A stretch of 64,000 nt of DNA, taken from positions 146,576-210,575 of the forward strand of contig NZ_JBQCHS010000015.1 of the NCBI RefSeq assembly GCF_051954455.1, in the 5' to 3' direction. The notes beneath the pieces were generated by a model, which ran no database searches, was not told where the DNA came from, and saw nothing but the letters and a program-made list of their open reading frames with translations. The stretch comes from Pseudolysinimonas sp051954455 (GTDB lineage Bacteria > Actinomycetota > Actinomycetes > Actinomycetales > Microbacteriaceae). Both the position numbers and the translations under genes were made by a program. This document shows positions 16,546 to 22,896 of the stretch, piece after piece. Positions within the stretch are counted from its first letter, which is position 1; each line of letters starts with the position of its first letter.

Positions 16546-16829
16546 TTGGTCACCCCCGGCCAGTGCTTGCGAGCGTGGCCGAGGTACGCCGGTAGGGCGT
16601 CTCCGCCCTCGCTGTCGATCAGCACGGACGCGGCCAGGAGGACGCCTGCGACCGCGATGTTGCTGAGCGCCCGCATCGGGTCGTCCTGTCGCATTGCCCA
16701 CGCCTCGACGCGGTTCGCCCATTCGGGGTCCTGTCGGTCGTCTGCGACGTCCTGCAGGATCTCCACGATTACGGCGCTCATGCCTCGCGAGCCTGGGGGT
16801 GCGGGGAACGGGATGAGGTTGTCAGTCAT
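16542..16829 (-). CDS. Hypothetical element protein
   Basis: 95 residues, MTDNLIPFPAPPGSRGMSAV at the N-terminus, then a helical region with DRQDPEWANRVEAWAMRQDD and a short hydrophobic helix (IAVAGVLLAASVLI). I recognise no family. It overlaps the preceding gene by 8 bases and the following TTG by 4 bases, so it belongs to the same coupled leftward operon. Confidence 0.55.
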   Translation of the reverse strand: MTDNLIPFPAPPGSRGMSAVIVEILQDVADDRQDPEWANRVEAWAMRQDDPMRALSNIAVAGVLLAASVLIDSEGGDALPAYLGHARKHWPGVTN

Positions 16830-17004
16830 TGCGGGGCCTTTCGTTCAGTCGGCGGCGGTAGTCCGCTGCCTCACGGCGCAGCGCGGTCACGTAGTCACGG
16901 AGGATCGCTGCAGCGAACGGATCGATCTCCTCAACGGCGTCAGCTACAGCCCCGTAGAGCTGCTGACGGGAGCGCCCAACAATCTGATTCGGTGTCAGAA
17001 GCAC
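16822..17004 (-). CDS. Small helical element protein
   Basis: 60 residues from the GTG at 17004, chosen because GGGGAG lies 7 bases upstream; a TTG six codons earlier is an alternative. The product is helical and charged (SRQQLYGAVADAVEEIDPFA; YVTALRREAADYRRRLNERP). The function is unknown. It overlaps the next gene by 8 bases. Confidence 0.5.
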   Translation of the reverse strand: MLLTPNQIVGRSRQQLYGAVADAVEEIDPFAAAILRDYVTALRREAADYRRRLNERPRND

Positions 17005-17153
17005 AGCCCGACTCCCCTGCAAATACGGGCCTCTCGAGGCTGTGTGAACGCGATGTGTGCACGCTGCCGGGTCGACCTACGCGCGCGCGGCGCGTTTCGC
17101 AGGTTCGCCGCAAGGGCATGAACCGCCCGGCCACGACTCGGTTTCGCGTTCAT
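16995..17153 (-). CDS. Possible small basic protein (52 residues)
   Basis: The ATG at 17153 overlaps the stop of the ATPase gene as ATGA, and its stop overlaps the next GTG start by 10 bases, matching the coupling habit of this operon. The product is very basic (MNAKPSRGRAVHALAANLRN; APRARRSTRQRAH). A third frame across the same bases encodes a CPCG-containing tail, so the correct frame is uncertain. Coding status rests on the overlaps alone. Confidence 0.35.
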   Translation of the reverse strand: MNAKPSRGRAVHALAANLRNAPRARRSTRQRAHIAFTQPREARICRGVGLCF

Positions 17154-18400
17154 GCTGCCTCGCAGTTGGGGTGGGTTGTGTCTCCCTTAGCGGCGAGGAT
17201 CGGGTGTAGCGGTGTGCCGCAGGTGGTGCAGTTTGGGACACCTGCCCCTTCAGCTGAGGTCGACGCATCGGTGGTGTGACCGATGTGACCGATCTCCGGG
17301 ACATAGCGGGCGAAGGCGTCTGCGAAGTCGGATTTGAGGTACCCCTTGGCGGTGTCTGCTCCGTTTCCCGCATCACTGAACCTGATGGTGTGTGAACTGG
17401 GTATGCCGTATTTGGCGAGTTGACGGGATAGGAATCGGGAGTCGATCGGTTCGCCCTTGATGGATGCCCACGGGGCGGTCTCAAGGGCGTGAAGCCGTGC
17501 GAGGAGTTCCGTGGATCTGATCCTGTCCGCCTTCCCAATGACAGATTTGATGTCACTGAGGAGTCGAATCCCGAGGGTGGCGGGGCGGTCGTGTGCCTGG
17601 GCGACGAGTGCTACTGCTGCCGTCCTAGCTCTGGTGGGCCATTCACCTCCGGCAGCGTCTGCGACTGCGATGAGGGGTTCCCATACGTCGGCGTCGCGAT
17701 CCTCAATGCCTTCGGGCAGGTCCGGCCAGGAGTCGGTCACATCGGTCACATGGGTCGCGGCCCACGCTGCGAGTCGGTCGTAAAGCGCCTCGGCTTCCGG
17801 GGCGACTACCCGTCTGCGATACGGCTCGACGTACTCCCCAGGCTTGCGTCGCTTCATCCGAATGATGACGCTGCGAGTGGCGAGGGTATCCGGGAGATCG
17901 TTGAGACCAGCCATCGCTACGGCTGCGAATGACGGCCAATCTTCGGTGACGACTTCCTTGCCTCGAACGGCTGCTCGTCCGGCCGTCGCGCCGCGCCGAT
18001 AGCCGGAGTTGAGCAGCCCCCGGAGTTCGTCGCTCGCATCACCTTTTCCGGTAAATACGGTGTCGACTTCATCGAAGAGGAGAGTGGGCTTTCCCACGGG
18101 GTCGCTGATCTTGCGGAACACGTAGGCCGGGGTGGAGTTGACGGTGATGACTGGGCGGGGCACGAGCGGTTCGGTCATCTCGAGGAGGCGGGTTTTTCCG
18201 CTGCCGGGTTCGGGGGAGCAGGCCGCGAGTCGGGGCGTGTTGTCGAAGCAGTCGATGAGGTGCGTGTGCGCGATCCAGAGAACGTGCGCGACGACAGCCT
18301 CCTCAGATGGGTACGAGACAAAGCGACGAAGGAAGGTCTCAACATCGTTCAGCGGGCTCGGGTGAGTCAGGGAACTCACTTCCGCGAGGTCGTCAGTCAT
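17150..18400 (-). CDS. DUF3631-type P-loop ATPase, putative replication/primase-associated protein
   Basis: 416 residues from the ATG that overlaps the preceding stop as TGATG. Walker A is PEPGSGKTRL at residues 64-72, and a Walker B-like strand PTLLFDEVDTVF lies near 105-115. SGYRRGATAGRAA and IIRMKRRKPGEYVEPYR follow, all typical of the DUF3631 domain that is often fused to phage primase-helicase proteins. The C-terminus has CTTCGTPLHPILAAKGDTTH followed by PNC, a likely zinc ribbon. In satellites this slot holds the primase/replication gene. No primase catalytic domain is seen. Confidence 0.75.
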   Translation of the reverse strand: MTDDLAEVSSLTHPSPLNDVETFLRRFVSYPSEEAVVAHVLWIAHTHLIDCFDNTPRLAACSPEPGSGKTRLLEMTEPLVPRPVITVNSTPAYVFRKISDPVGKPTLLFDEVDTVFTGKGDASDELRGLLNSGYRRGATAGRAAVRGKEVVTEDWPSFAAVAMAGLNDLPDTLATRSVIIRMKRRKPGEYVEPYRRRVVAPEAEALYDRLAAWAATHVTDVTDSWPDLPEGIEDRDADVWEPLIAVADAAGGEWPTRARTAAVALVAQAHDRPATLGIRLLSDIKSVIGKADRIRSTELLARLHALETAPWASIKGEPIDSRFLSRQLAKYGIPSSHTIRFSDAGNGADTAKGYLKSDFADAFARYVPEIGHIGHTTDASTSAEGAGVPNCTTCGTPLHPILAAKGDTTHPNCEAA

Positions 18401-18708
18401 CAGTACGCCTCTCCTCGGTCGGCCTCTTCCCAGAGACGGTGGGTGATGTGGATCAGGTAGTCGCCGGGTTTCTTGCCGGGGTTCGAGGCGACGAAATACC
18501 AGCGGTCCCGGTCGTGCCGGAGCCATTCGTTCGTGGTGGCGTAGCCGGCGTTGTAGCCGTCTGCGTGAGCGACGGCCCACCACGCCTGCAGCGCGTCCGA
18601 ACAGTCGTGCAGTTCGATTTCGCCTGCCACGAGCTTCCAGAGCGTGGCGAACAGCTCGTCCTCGACGGAGGCTCCGATGCGCTGTGCGGGGGTCTCGAGA
18701 ATGGTCAT
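18400..18708 (-). CDS. Hypothetical element protein
   Basis: 102 residues. It is rich in Trp (ALQAWWAVAHADGYNAGYAT; NEWLRHDRDRWYFVASNPG) with a helical N-terminus. The start overlaps the previous stop as ATGA and the end overlaps the ATPase start. A role in replication or its control is suggested only by position. I recognise no family. Confidence 0.55.
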   Translation of the reverse strand: MTILETPAQRIGASVEDELFATLWKLVAGEIELHDCSDALQAWWAVAHADGYNAGYATTNEWLRHDRDRWYFVASNPGKKPGDYLIHITHRLWEEADRGEAY

Positions 18709-19022
18709 GCGACACCTCGCAGGAGGGCGACGAGCTCGCTGCGCGTGTACTGAGTGACGAGCCGATCCGCGACCTTCGCGAGCGCGAGGATCTGAGCCGG
18801 CCGGAAGGTCACTCGGGAGCCGTCTGCGAGGACTGCAGAGAACTCATGCGAAGTGCGGATGCTGCGAAGTACCGCATCCCAGGTCGGGTCCGCGTGATCG
18901 AACTTCCGTCGTGCTCGTCCGCCGCCGTTGCCGTTCCGGCCAGTCGAGGGGCGACGCCTGCGCTTGCGGCGGGGAGGCTGCGGGAAGTAGTCGGTGCTGT
19001 GGGTTTCGTAGTTGTCATGCAA
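18705..19022 (-). CDS. Small basic DNA-associated protein, hypothetical
   Basis: 105 residues from a TTG with GGAG four bases upstream. A strongly basic stretch (PPRRKRRRRPSTGRNGNGGG) is followed by a globular part with TWDAVLRSIRTSHEFSAVLA and a helical C-terminus. The basic tract suggests nucleic-acid contact. The stop overlaps the next ATG. The alternative frame beginning MTTTKPTAPTT is less protein-like. Confidence 0.5.
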   Translation of the reverse strand: MHDNYETHSTDYFPQPPRRKRRRRPSTGRNGNGGGRARRKFDHADPTWDAVLRSIRTSHEFSAVLADGSRVTFRPAQILALAKVADRLVTQYTRSELVALLRGVA

Positions 19023-19060
19023 TGGACTCCGGGTCCGATCTGGGGATGATCGAGGGTTGG

Positions 19061-19288
19061 TTAGTGGTCTGCTCCTAGGAGCTTTTTGAGGGGGGTAGTG
19101 AGCACGAGCCATCGCCCACCGAGGCGGATTGCGTCGATCTCTTTGCGTTGAATGGCCTGGTAGGCCTGATTCGATCCGATGCCCAAAATGGCCGCGGTCG
19201 TCTTTACGTCGATGGTCAAGTTCTCGTTGAGGATCTCGCGCAGCTTCGGCGTGAGCCCTTCCGCAGTGCTGATGTTGGCGGCACTCAT
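19061..19288 (-). CDS. AlpA/excisionase-like helix-turn-helix protein
   Basis: 75 residues. DVKTTAAILGIGSNQAYQAI is a short HTH and KEIDAIRLGGRWLVLTTPLK supplies the closing strand of the AlpA/excisionase winged helix. It is the first gene of the long leftward operon and reads out of a control region with two direct repeats. In satellites of the inducible-island type such a protein activates the island operon or acts as the excisionase. Confidence 0.75.
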   Translation of the reverse strand: MSAANISTAEGLTPKLREILNENLTIDVKTTAAILGIGSNQAYQAIQRKEIDAIRLGGRWLVLTTPLKKLLGADH

Positions 19289-19327
19289 GGCTCGATTCCT
19301 TTCCGGCTTTCACTGTCTTTGACCGGA

Positions 19328-19390
19328 GTACCCGGTACCGTGGCAACAGTAGCCGATGCTCCCGACTCTTTGGGGTACGGGGTACAGTGG
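19328..19390. promoter_or_regulatory. Divergent control region with two direct repeats
   Basis: GTACCCGGTACCGTGG at 19328-19343 and GTACGGGGTACAGTGG at 19375-19390 match at 13 of 16 positions and lie 47 bases apart. They fill the gap between the AlpA-like gene (minus) and the small gene at 19397 (plus), the natural place for operators of the lysogeny switch. Confidence 0.5.
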
Positions 19391-19396
19391 CGTGTC

Positions 19397-19633
19397 ATGG
19401 ACGATGAAGCTGACTGCAAGAGGATCCGAAACCGCATCGACCGGCTCGACAGGCTCATGCGCGAGGCACTTGCCGAACGCGACCAGATCGCGCGAAGGGC
19501 TGTCGACGGCGGGATGACGTGGAGCACGGCGCAGCGCCTCCTAGGACTCTCGTCGCGTGGTCTGCGCATCGTCCTCGCGCGGACCAAGCCCGCGCAGGGT
19601 GGAGAGGATCTGCCAGCAGAGGAGGGCGACTGA
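19397..19633 (+). CDS. Small helix-turn-helix-like protein overlapping the repressor gene
   Basis: 78 residues, MDDEADCKRIRNRIDRLDRL at the N-terminus (coiled-coil-like), then MTWSTAQRLLGLSSRGLRIV, which resembles a short helix-turn-helix. It starts 7 bases after the second direct repeat. Its last 93 bases lie antisense to the end of the XRE repressor gene, so the two transcripts would interfere. A regulatory role is inferred. Confidence 0.5.
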   Translation: MDDEADCKRIRNRIDRLDRLMREALAERDQIARRAVDGGMTWSTAQRLLGLSSRGLRIVLARTKPAQGGEDLPAEEGD

Positions 19634-19813
19634 TGCGCGGGGCACGCGGTCCCCGCTCTCCCACAGGGAAACGGTGGATGAGGCGACTCCGATGGTCCGC
19701 GCTAGCTCGCTCTGAGAGATGCCGGCACCACGACGGACGCGCTCGGCTTCACCGTCGCGGAACATGCGGCGCACCTCGGCAATCTGCCGGAGCTGTGTCT
19801 GTTTCGTGGTCAT
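19541..19813 (-). CDS. XRE-family repressor-like protein
   Basis: 90 residues. ISQSELARTIGVASSTVSLW followed by ESGDRVPR is a textbook Cro/C1-type helix-turn-helix. It lies in the centre of the regulatory region and is divergent from the gene and integrase at 19887-21762, with an A/T-rich palindrome-like sequence between them. It is probably the repressor that keeps the element silent. No separate oligomerisation or peptidase domain is present. Confidence 0.78.
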   Translation of the reverse strand: MTTKQTQLRQIAEVRRMFRDGEAERVRRGAGISQSELARTIGVASSTVSLWESGDRVPRASVALLCWQILSTLRGLGPREDDAQTTRRES

Positions 19814-19834
19814 AACACCATTTTAGCGTCACTA

Positions 19835-19863
19835 TTGCAAAAGTGGCACCGATCGGTTACACT
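19835..19863 (+). promoter_or_regulatory. Sigma70-type promoter of the integrase operon with overlapping operator-like palindrome
   Basis: TTGCAA at 19835-19840 and TACACT at 19858-19863 are separated by exactly 17 bases. The -35 lies within TTTTAGC-N8-GCAAAA (about 19821-19842), an imperfect palindrome positioned between the repressor start and this promoter. XRE control of the integrase unit is inferred. Confidence 0.6.
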
Positions 19864-19886
19864 CGTTCGTGCAGGAGGTGTCACCC

Positions 19887-20489
19887 TTGACAAACGCGAA
19901 ACCCACGGCATACGTTGCGGACGTGAGTCCCCGCCGCGCAGCCATCCCGAACAACTGGCATGTGAACGCCAGCAACCCGACCGGAGAGCCCGCGGAGGTT
20001 GCCGAAGGCGTGTATCTGCCGTTCAGTGAGGTGACCGCTGATGCCCGCTTCGGGGACTACAACCTGAGAGTCGGAATGCGGATCATCGACCGCAAACCCG
20101 TCTGCGAGCTTTTCCAGGTCTCCGCCATTCCCGGAGGCCCCAAGGTGTCACCTACGACACTCCGAGAGATTCCCCTGGCAGCGGTCCTCGAGCGCATGCT
20201 GACCGACCTCGGATTCCCGTACCGCCTCGTGGACGGCGAGCAGATCAGCGTCCCGACCCCCACAGTCGTAGAGGAGCGCGCCTCCCGACAGCCCCGCTCT
20301 ACCGTTCTCCCCCAGGTGGTCGAGGCATACCGCGATGCCATCGCACGCGGCAGCAACTCCCCCACCGCTGACGTCGCCCGTCAGCTCAACTACGCACGCG
20401 GCTACGTGAGCCGCCTTCTCAGCGACGCCCGCAAGGCCGGCATGCTCGGCGCAGCGCGTCCCGGAGTCTCAGGAGAGCACCATGGCTAA
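19887..20489 (+). CDS. Putative DNA-binding regulator upstream of the integrase
   Basis: 200 residues from a TTG with AGGAGG eight bases upstream, preferred over the earlier in-frame GTG. The N-terminal half is unrecognised and beta-rich. The C-terminal segment SPTADVARQLNYARGYVSRL followed by LSDARKAGMLG reads as a helix-turn-helix. The gene overlaps the integrase start by 8 bases, so the two are co-translated. A directionality or integration-control role is inferred from this linkage. Confidence 0.6.
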   Translation: MTNAKPTAYVADVSPRRAAIPNNWHVNASNPTGEPAEVAEGVYLPFSEVTADARFGDYNLRVGMRIIDRKPVCELFQVSAIPGGPKVSPTTLREIPLAAVLERMLTDLGFPYRLVDGEQISVPTPTVVEERASRQPRSTVLPQVVEAYRDAIARGSNSPTADVARQLNYARGYVSRLLSDARKAGMLGAARPGVSGEHHG

Positions 20490-21762
20490 CCTCTTCCGCC
20501 GCTGCGGATGCCGTCGCGAAGACGGCACCTACTACGGGCTACTGGTCGAGCGACCGACCGATGCACAGCGCGCAGCAGCCTGCCCGCAGCTTCTCTCCAA
20601 CCCGAAGCACGGCTCCTGGGGCTTCGCAGTCTCGGGCGGTCGACACCCCGGAACGGGCAAGCGTCTGCAGGCTCGCAAGTCAGGCTTTCCGACCCGCGCC
20701 GTTGCCATCGAGGAGCGCGACAAGGCTCGGGCGGACATGCGCGCCGGCCGCTACCCAGGCGACCGCAAACTGACCGTGGCCGCCTACCTGCAGCAGTGGA
20801 TCGAGCGCCGCGTCGAGGACGGCATGCGCGCTTCTACGGCGTTCATGTACCGCCGCTATATCGACCAGGACATCGTGCCGGCGCTCGGCGCACTGCCCCT
20901 CACAGAGCTCCGCAAGCACAACGTGGATGCGTTCGTGCAGGACCTTCGCAAGACACGCGGAGCGACCACCGTGCGACGCATCCACGCGACCCTCTCGTCA
21001 GCTCTGACGTTCGCTGTGAAGCTCGACCTGATCGAGTCGAACCCGGCCCGCAACATCAGCCTCCCGTCCACGGGCAAGGGCAAGATCCGCATTTGGGACG
21101 TGGCCCAGGTCGCGAAGTTCATGGATGCCACCACGCACGAGCGGCTGGGCGCGTTTTACGAGCTGGCCGTGTTCACCGGTATGCGCCGGGGCGAGCTGAT
21201 CGGCCTGAGCTGGGAGGACGTCGACCTCGAGAGCGGGGAGATCATCGTCCGTAAGCAGCACGTGCAGGTCGGCAAGCAGGTTGTCGAAGGGTCGATCAAG
21301 ACGGACGCAGGGCAGGATCGGCGCGTCAGCCTCGGACCGCAGGCGATTGGCGCACTGATGGCGTGGCGAATCCGTCAGGAGTCCGAGAAAGAGGCCGCGG
21401 GGGACGCATGGGTCGACACCGGCCGCGTGTTCACCCGAGAGGATGGAACCGCCGTTCTGCCGCACTCCATGACTCAGGCGTTCAACCGCATCGTGACCCG
21501 CGCAGGGCTCCCCGCGGCACGTCTGCACGATCTCCGGCACGTCGCCGCAAGCCTCATGCTCGCTGGCGGGACCGCTCTCGTGGTCGTCAGCAAGCGGCTC
21601 GGACACAGCAACATCGCAGTGACGAGCGACCTGTACTCACACCTGCTCACAGACGCGAACAAGGCGGCTGCGGATGCGGCGGAGGCGCTGCTCCCAACCC
21701 GGTATGCACACAACGTGAGCACAGACAGCGAGAAGCCCGAGCCTCTGGAGGTGTCGCTGTGA
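20482..21762 (+). CDS. int: Tyrosine site-specific recombinase (integrase)
   Basis: 426 residues. An N-terminal arm-binding-like region contains CGCRREDGTYYG, and a core-binding helical domain spans residues about 96-185. The catalytic domain shows Arg in TGMRRGELIGLSWEDV (about 235), His349 and Arg352 in LHDLRH, His375 in LGHSNIA and Tyr385 in TSDLYSHL. All expected active-site residues are present, so the enzyme looks functional. It recombines attP with the tRNA-Arg 3' end; attR lies 34 bases beyond its stop. Confidence 0.95.
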   Translation: MANLFRRCGCRREDGTYYGLLVERPTDAQRAAACPQLLSNPKHGSWGFAVSGGRHPGTGKRLQARKSGFPTRAVAIEERDKARADMRAGRYPGDRKLTVAAYLQQWIERRVEDGMRASTAFMYRRYIDQDIVPALGALPLTELRKHNVDAFVQDLRKTRGATTVRRIHATLSSALTFAVKLDLIESNPARNISLPSTGKGKIRIWDVAQVAKFMDATTHERLGAFYELAVFTGMRRGELIGLSWEDVDLESGEIIVRKQHVQVGKQVVEGSIKTDAGQDRRVSLGPQAIGALMAWRIRQESEKEAAGDAWVDTGRVFTREDGTAVLPHSMTQAFNRIVTRAGLPAARLHDLRHVAASLMLAGGTALVVVSKRLGHSNIAVTSDLYSHLLTDANKAAADAAEALLPTRYAHNVSTDSEKPEPLEVSL

Positions 21763-21793
21763 AGCAACTTCGCCGGAAACTCGGGCTTCTCGG

Positions 21794-21869
21794 TGGTGCG
21801 CCCGGAGGGATTCGAACCCCCAACCTTCTGATCCGTAGTCAGATGCTCTATCCGTTGAGCTACGGGCGC
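21794..21869 (-). tRNA. tRNA-Arg (anticodon ACG)
   Basis: The minus strand folds as a full cloverleaf with the acceptor pair GCGCCCG/CGGGCGC and a 5-base anticodon stem TCTGA/TCAGA closing the loop CTACGGA, giving anticodon ACG (Arg, CGN codons). The T loop reads GTTCGAATC. CCA is encoded at the 3' end (21794-21796). The 3' half comes from the integrated element, which restores the gene. Confidence 0.95.
21796..21841 (-). repeat. attR: 46-base direct repeat inside tRNA-Arg
   Basis: Identical to 7630-7675 over 46 bases. The match ends in the anticodon loop on one side and one base past the discriminator on the other, defining the crossover segment. The divergence beyond it on both sides confirms the boundary. 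Confidence 0.93.
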
Positions 21870-21894
21870 GTGCTGCCGCCAGGCAACCCCACGA

Positions 21895-22896
21895 CTATAC
21901 CCGATGCGCGGCGGCGTACTGCGCGATCACCTCGTCGACCGAGGCGTCGGCGACGAGCCCCAGGCGCGAGGCGCGCGGGGTGGAGAAGCGCTCCGCCCAG
22001 GTGCCGACGATCGCGGTGATCGCGGGATCCTCGGTCCACTCGATGAGGTCCGCGACCGGCTGGCCGGCGACCCGCGACAGGGCGGCCGCCATCTCGCGCG
22101 GCGTCGTCGTGAGCGCGGGGAAGGTCATCGCGGTCGTGCTGCCCCAGACGTCGTCGGCGACGGAGGCGGCGAGCAGGATGCCGTCGAGGGTCCGGTCGGG
22201 GGAGAGGAGCGTCACGGGCATGTCGGGCGGCACCGGGCAGACGGCCCGCTCGCCGGCGAGGGGCTCGCGGATGATGCCGGAGACGAAGCTCGACGCCGCC
22301 GCGTTGGGCTTGCCGGGGCGCACGGCGACGGTCTGCAGCCGCACGCTGCGGCCGCGCAGGAAGCCCTTGCGCGTGTAGTCGGCGACGAGCAGCTCGCCCA
22401 GGAACTTCTGGATGCCGTAGCTCGACTGCGGGCGCGGCAGGGTGTCGTCGTCGATCACGCCGAGCGGCGGGAGCGCCGGGTCCTGCCCGAACACCGCGCC
22501 GGAGCTCGAGTAGACGATCACGGGCGCGCCGGGCTGGGCGCGCAGCGTCTCGAGCATCGCGCGGAGACCGTCGACGTTGGTGTGCATCCCGAGGTCGAAG
22601 TCGGCCTCCGCGGCGCCGCTCACGACACCGGCCAGGTGGAACACGAGGTCCACCTCACCGAGGTCGGCGGCCAGCTGCTCCACGTCGCCGGTCACGACGC
22701 GCACGCGCGGGTCGTCGGCCAGCGGTGCGGGCGGGGCCACGATGTCGGCGAGGACGAGCGACGCCAGCGGCGCGGCGGGTGCGCCCCCGATCGACACGGA
22801 GCCCGCGTCGAGCAGCCGGCGCGCGAGGGCGGCGCCGAGGAATCCGGCTCCCCCCGTGATCGCGACGCGCGCGCCCGCGGCTGCCTCGCCGTTCAC
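21895..22896 (-). CDS. denD: NAD-dependent epimerase/dehydratase, D-erythronate dehydrogenase-like
   Basis: 333 residues from a GTG overlapping the upstream stop as GTGA. The Rossmann motif is ITGGAGFLGAALARRLL. FHLAGVVSGAAEADFDLGMH, YSSSGAVFGQ and SSYGIQKFLGELLVADYTRK (YxxxK) follow, then RPGKPNAAASSFVSGIIREP. That last stretch and the long C-terminal region are hallmarks of the DenD group, which oxidises D-erythronate at C2. Its partners in classical pathways (4-phosphoerythronate kinase and isomerase) are not here, so the exact substrate may differ. Confidence 0.8.
   Translation of the reverse strand: MNGEAAAGARVAITGGAGFLGAALARRLLDAGSVSIGGAPAAPLASLVLADIVAPPAPLADDPRVRVVTGDVEQLAADLGEVDLVFHLAGVVSGAAEADFDLGMHTNVDGLRAMLETLRAQPGAPVIVYSSSGAVFGQDPALPPLGVIDDDTLPRPQSSYGIQKFLGELLVADYTRKGFLRGRSVRLQTVAVRPGKPNAAASSFVSGIIREPLAGERAVCPVPPDMPVTLLSPDRTLDGILLAASVADDVWGSTTAMTFPALTTTPREMAAALSRVAGQPVADLIEWTEDPAITAIVGTWAERFSTPRASRLGLVADASVDEVIAQYAAAHRV

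Larger units (their letters stand above)
7630..21841. mobile_element. Integrated 14.2 kb phage satellite or reduced prophage in tRNA-Arg
   Basis: It is bounded by 46-base direct repeats, with a tyrosine integrase at the right end pointing at attR and the intact tRNA. The gene content includes an integrase, an XRE repressor, an AlpA-like HTH protein, a DUF3631-type ATPase, two small-terminase-like paralogues, a tail-assembly chaperone and an 895-residue tape-measure protein. There is no large terminase, portal, protease, capsid, tail-tube, lysis or conjugation gene in the 14.2 kb. The integrase-repressor-AlpA-replication-small-terminase order resembles phage-inducible islands; the tail module is the unusual part. 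A deletion-derived prophage remnant is the alternative. Confidence 0.85.

Noticed and set aside
16940..17134. Alternative minus-strand frame MPLRRTCETRRARVGRPGSV across 16995-17153
   Set aside because: It has no start coupled to a neighbour and no ribosome site. The overlapping frame with an ATGA junction was kept instead, at low confidence.
7630..21841. The element as an integrative conjugative element or as a tailocin
   Set aside because: There is no relaxase, coupling protein, FtsK-type transfer or mating gene; and a tailocin would need tube, baseplate and lysis genes, none of which is visible.
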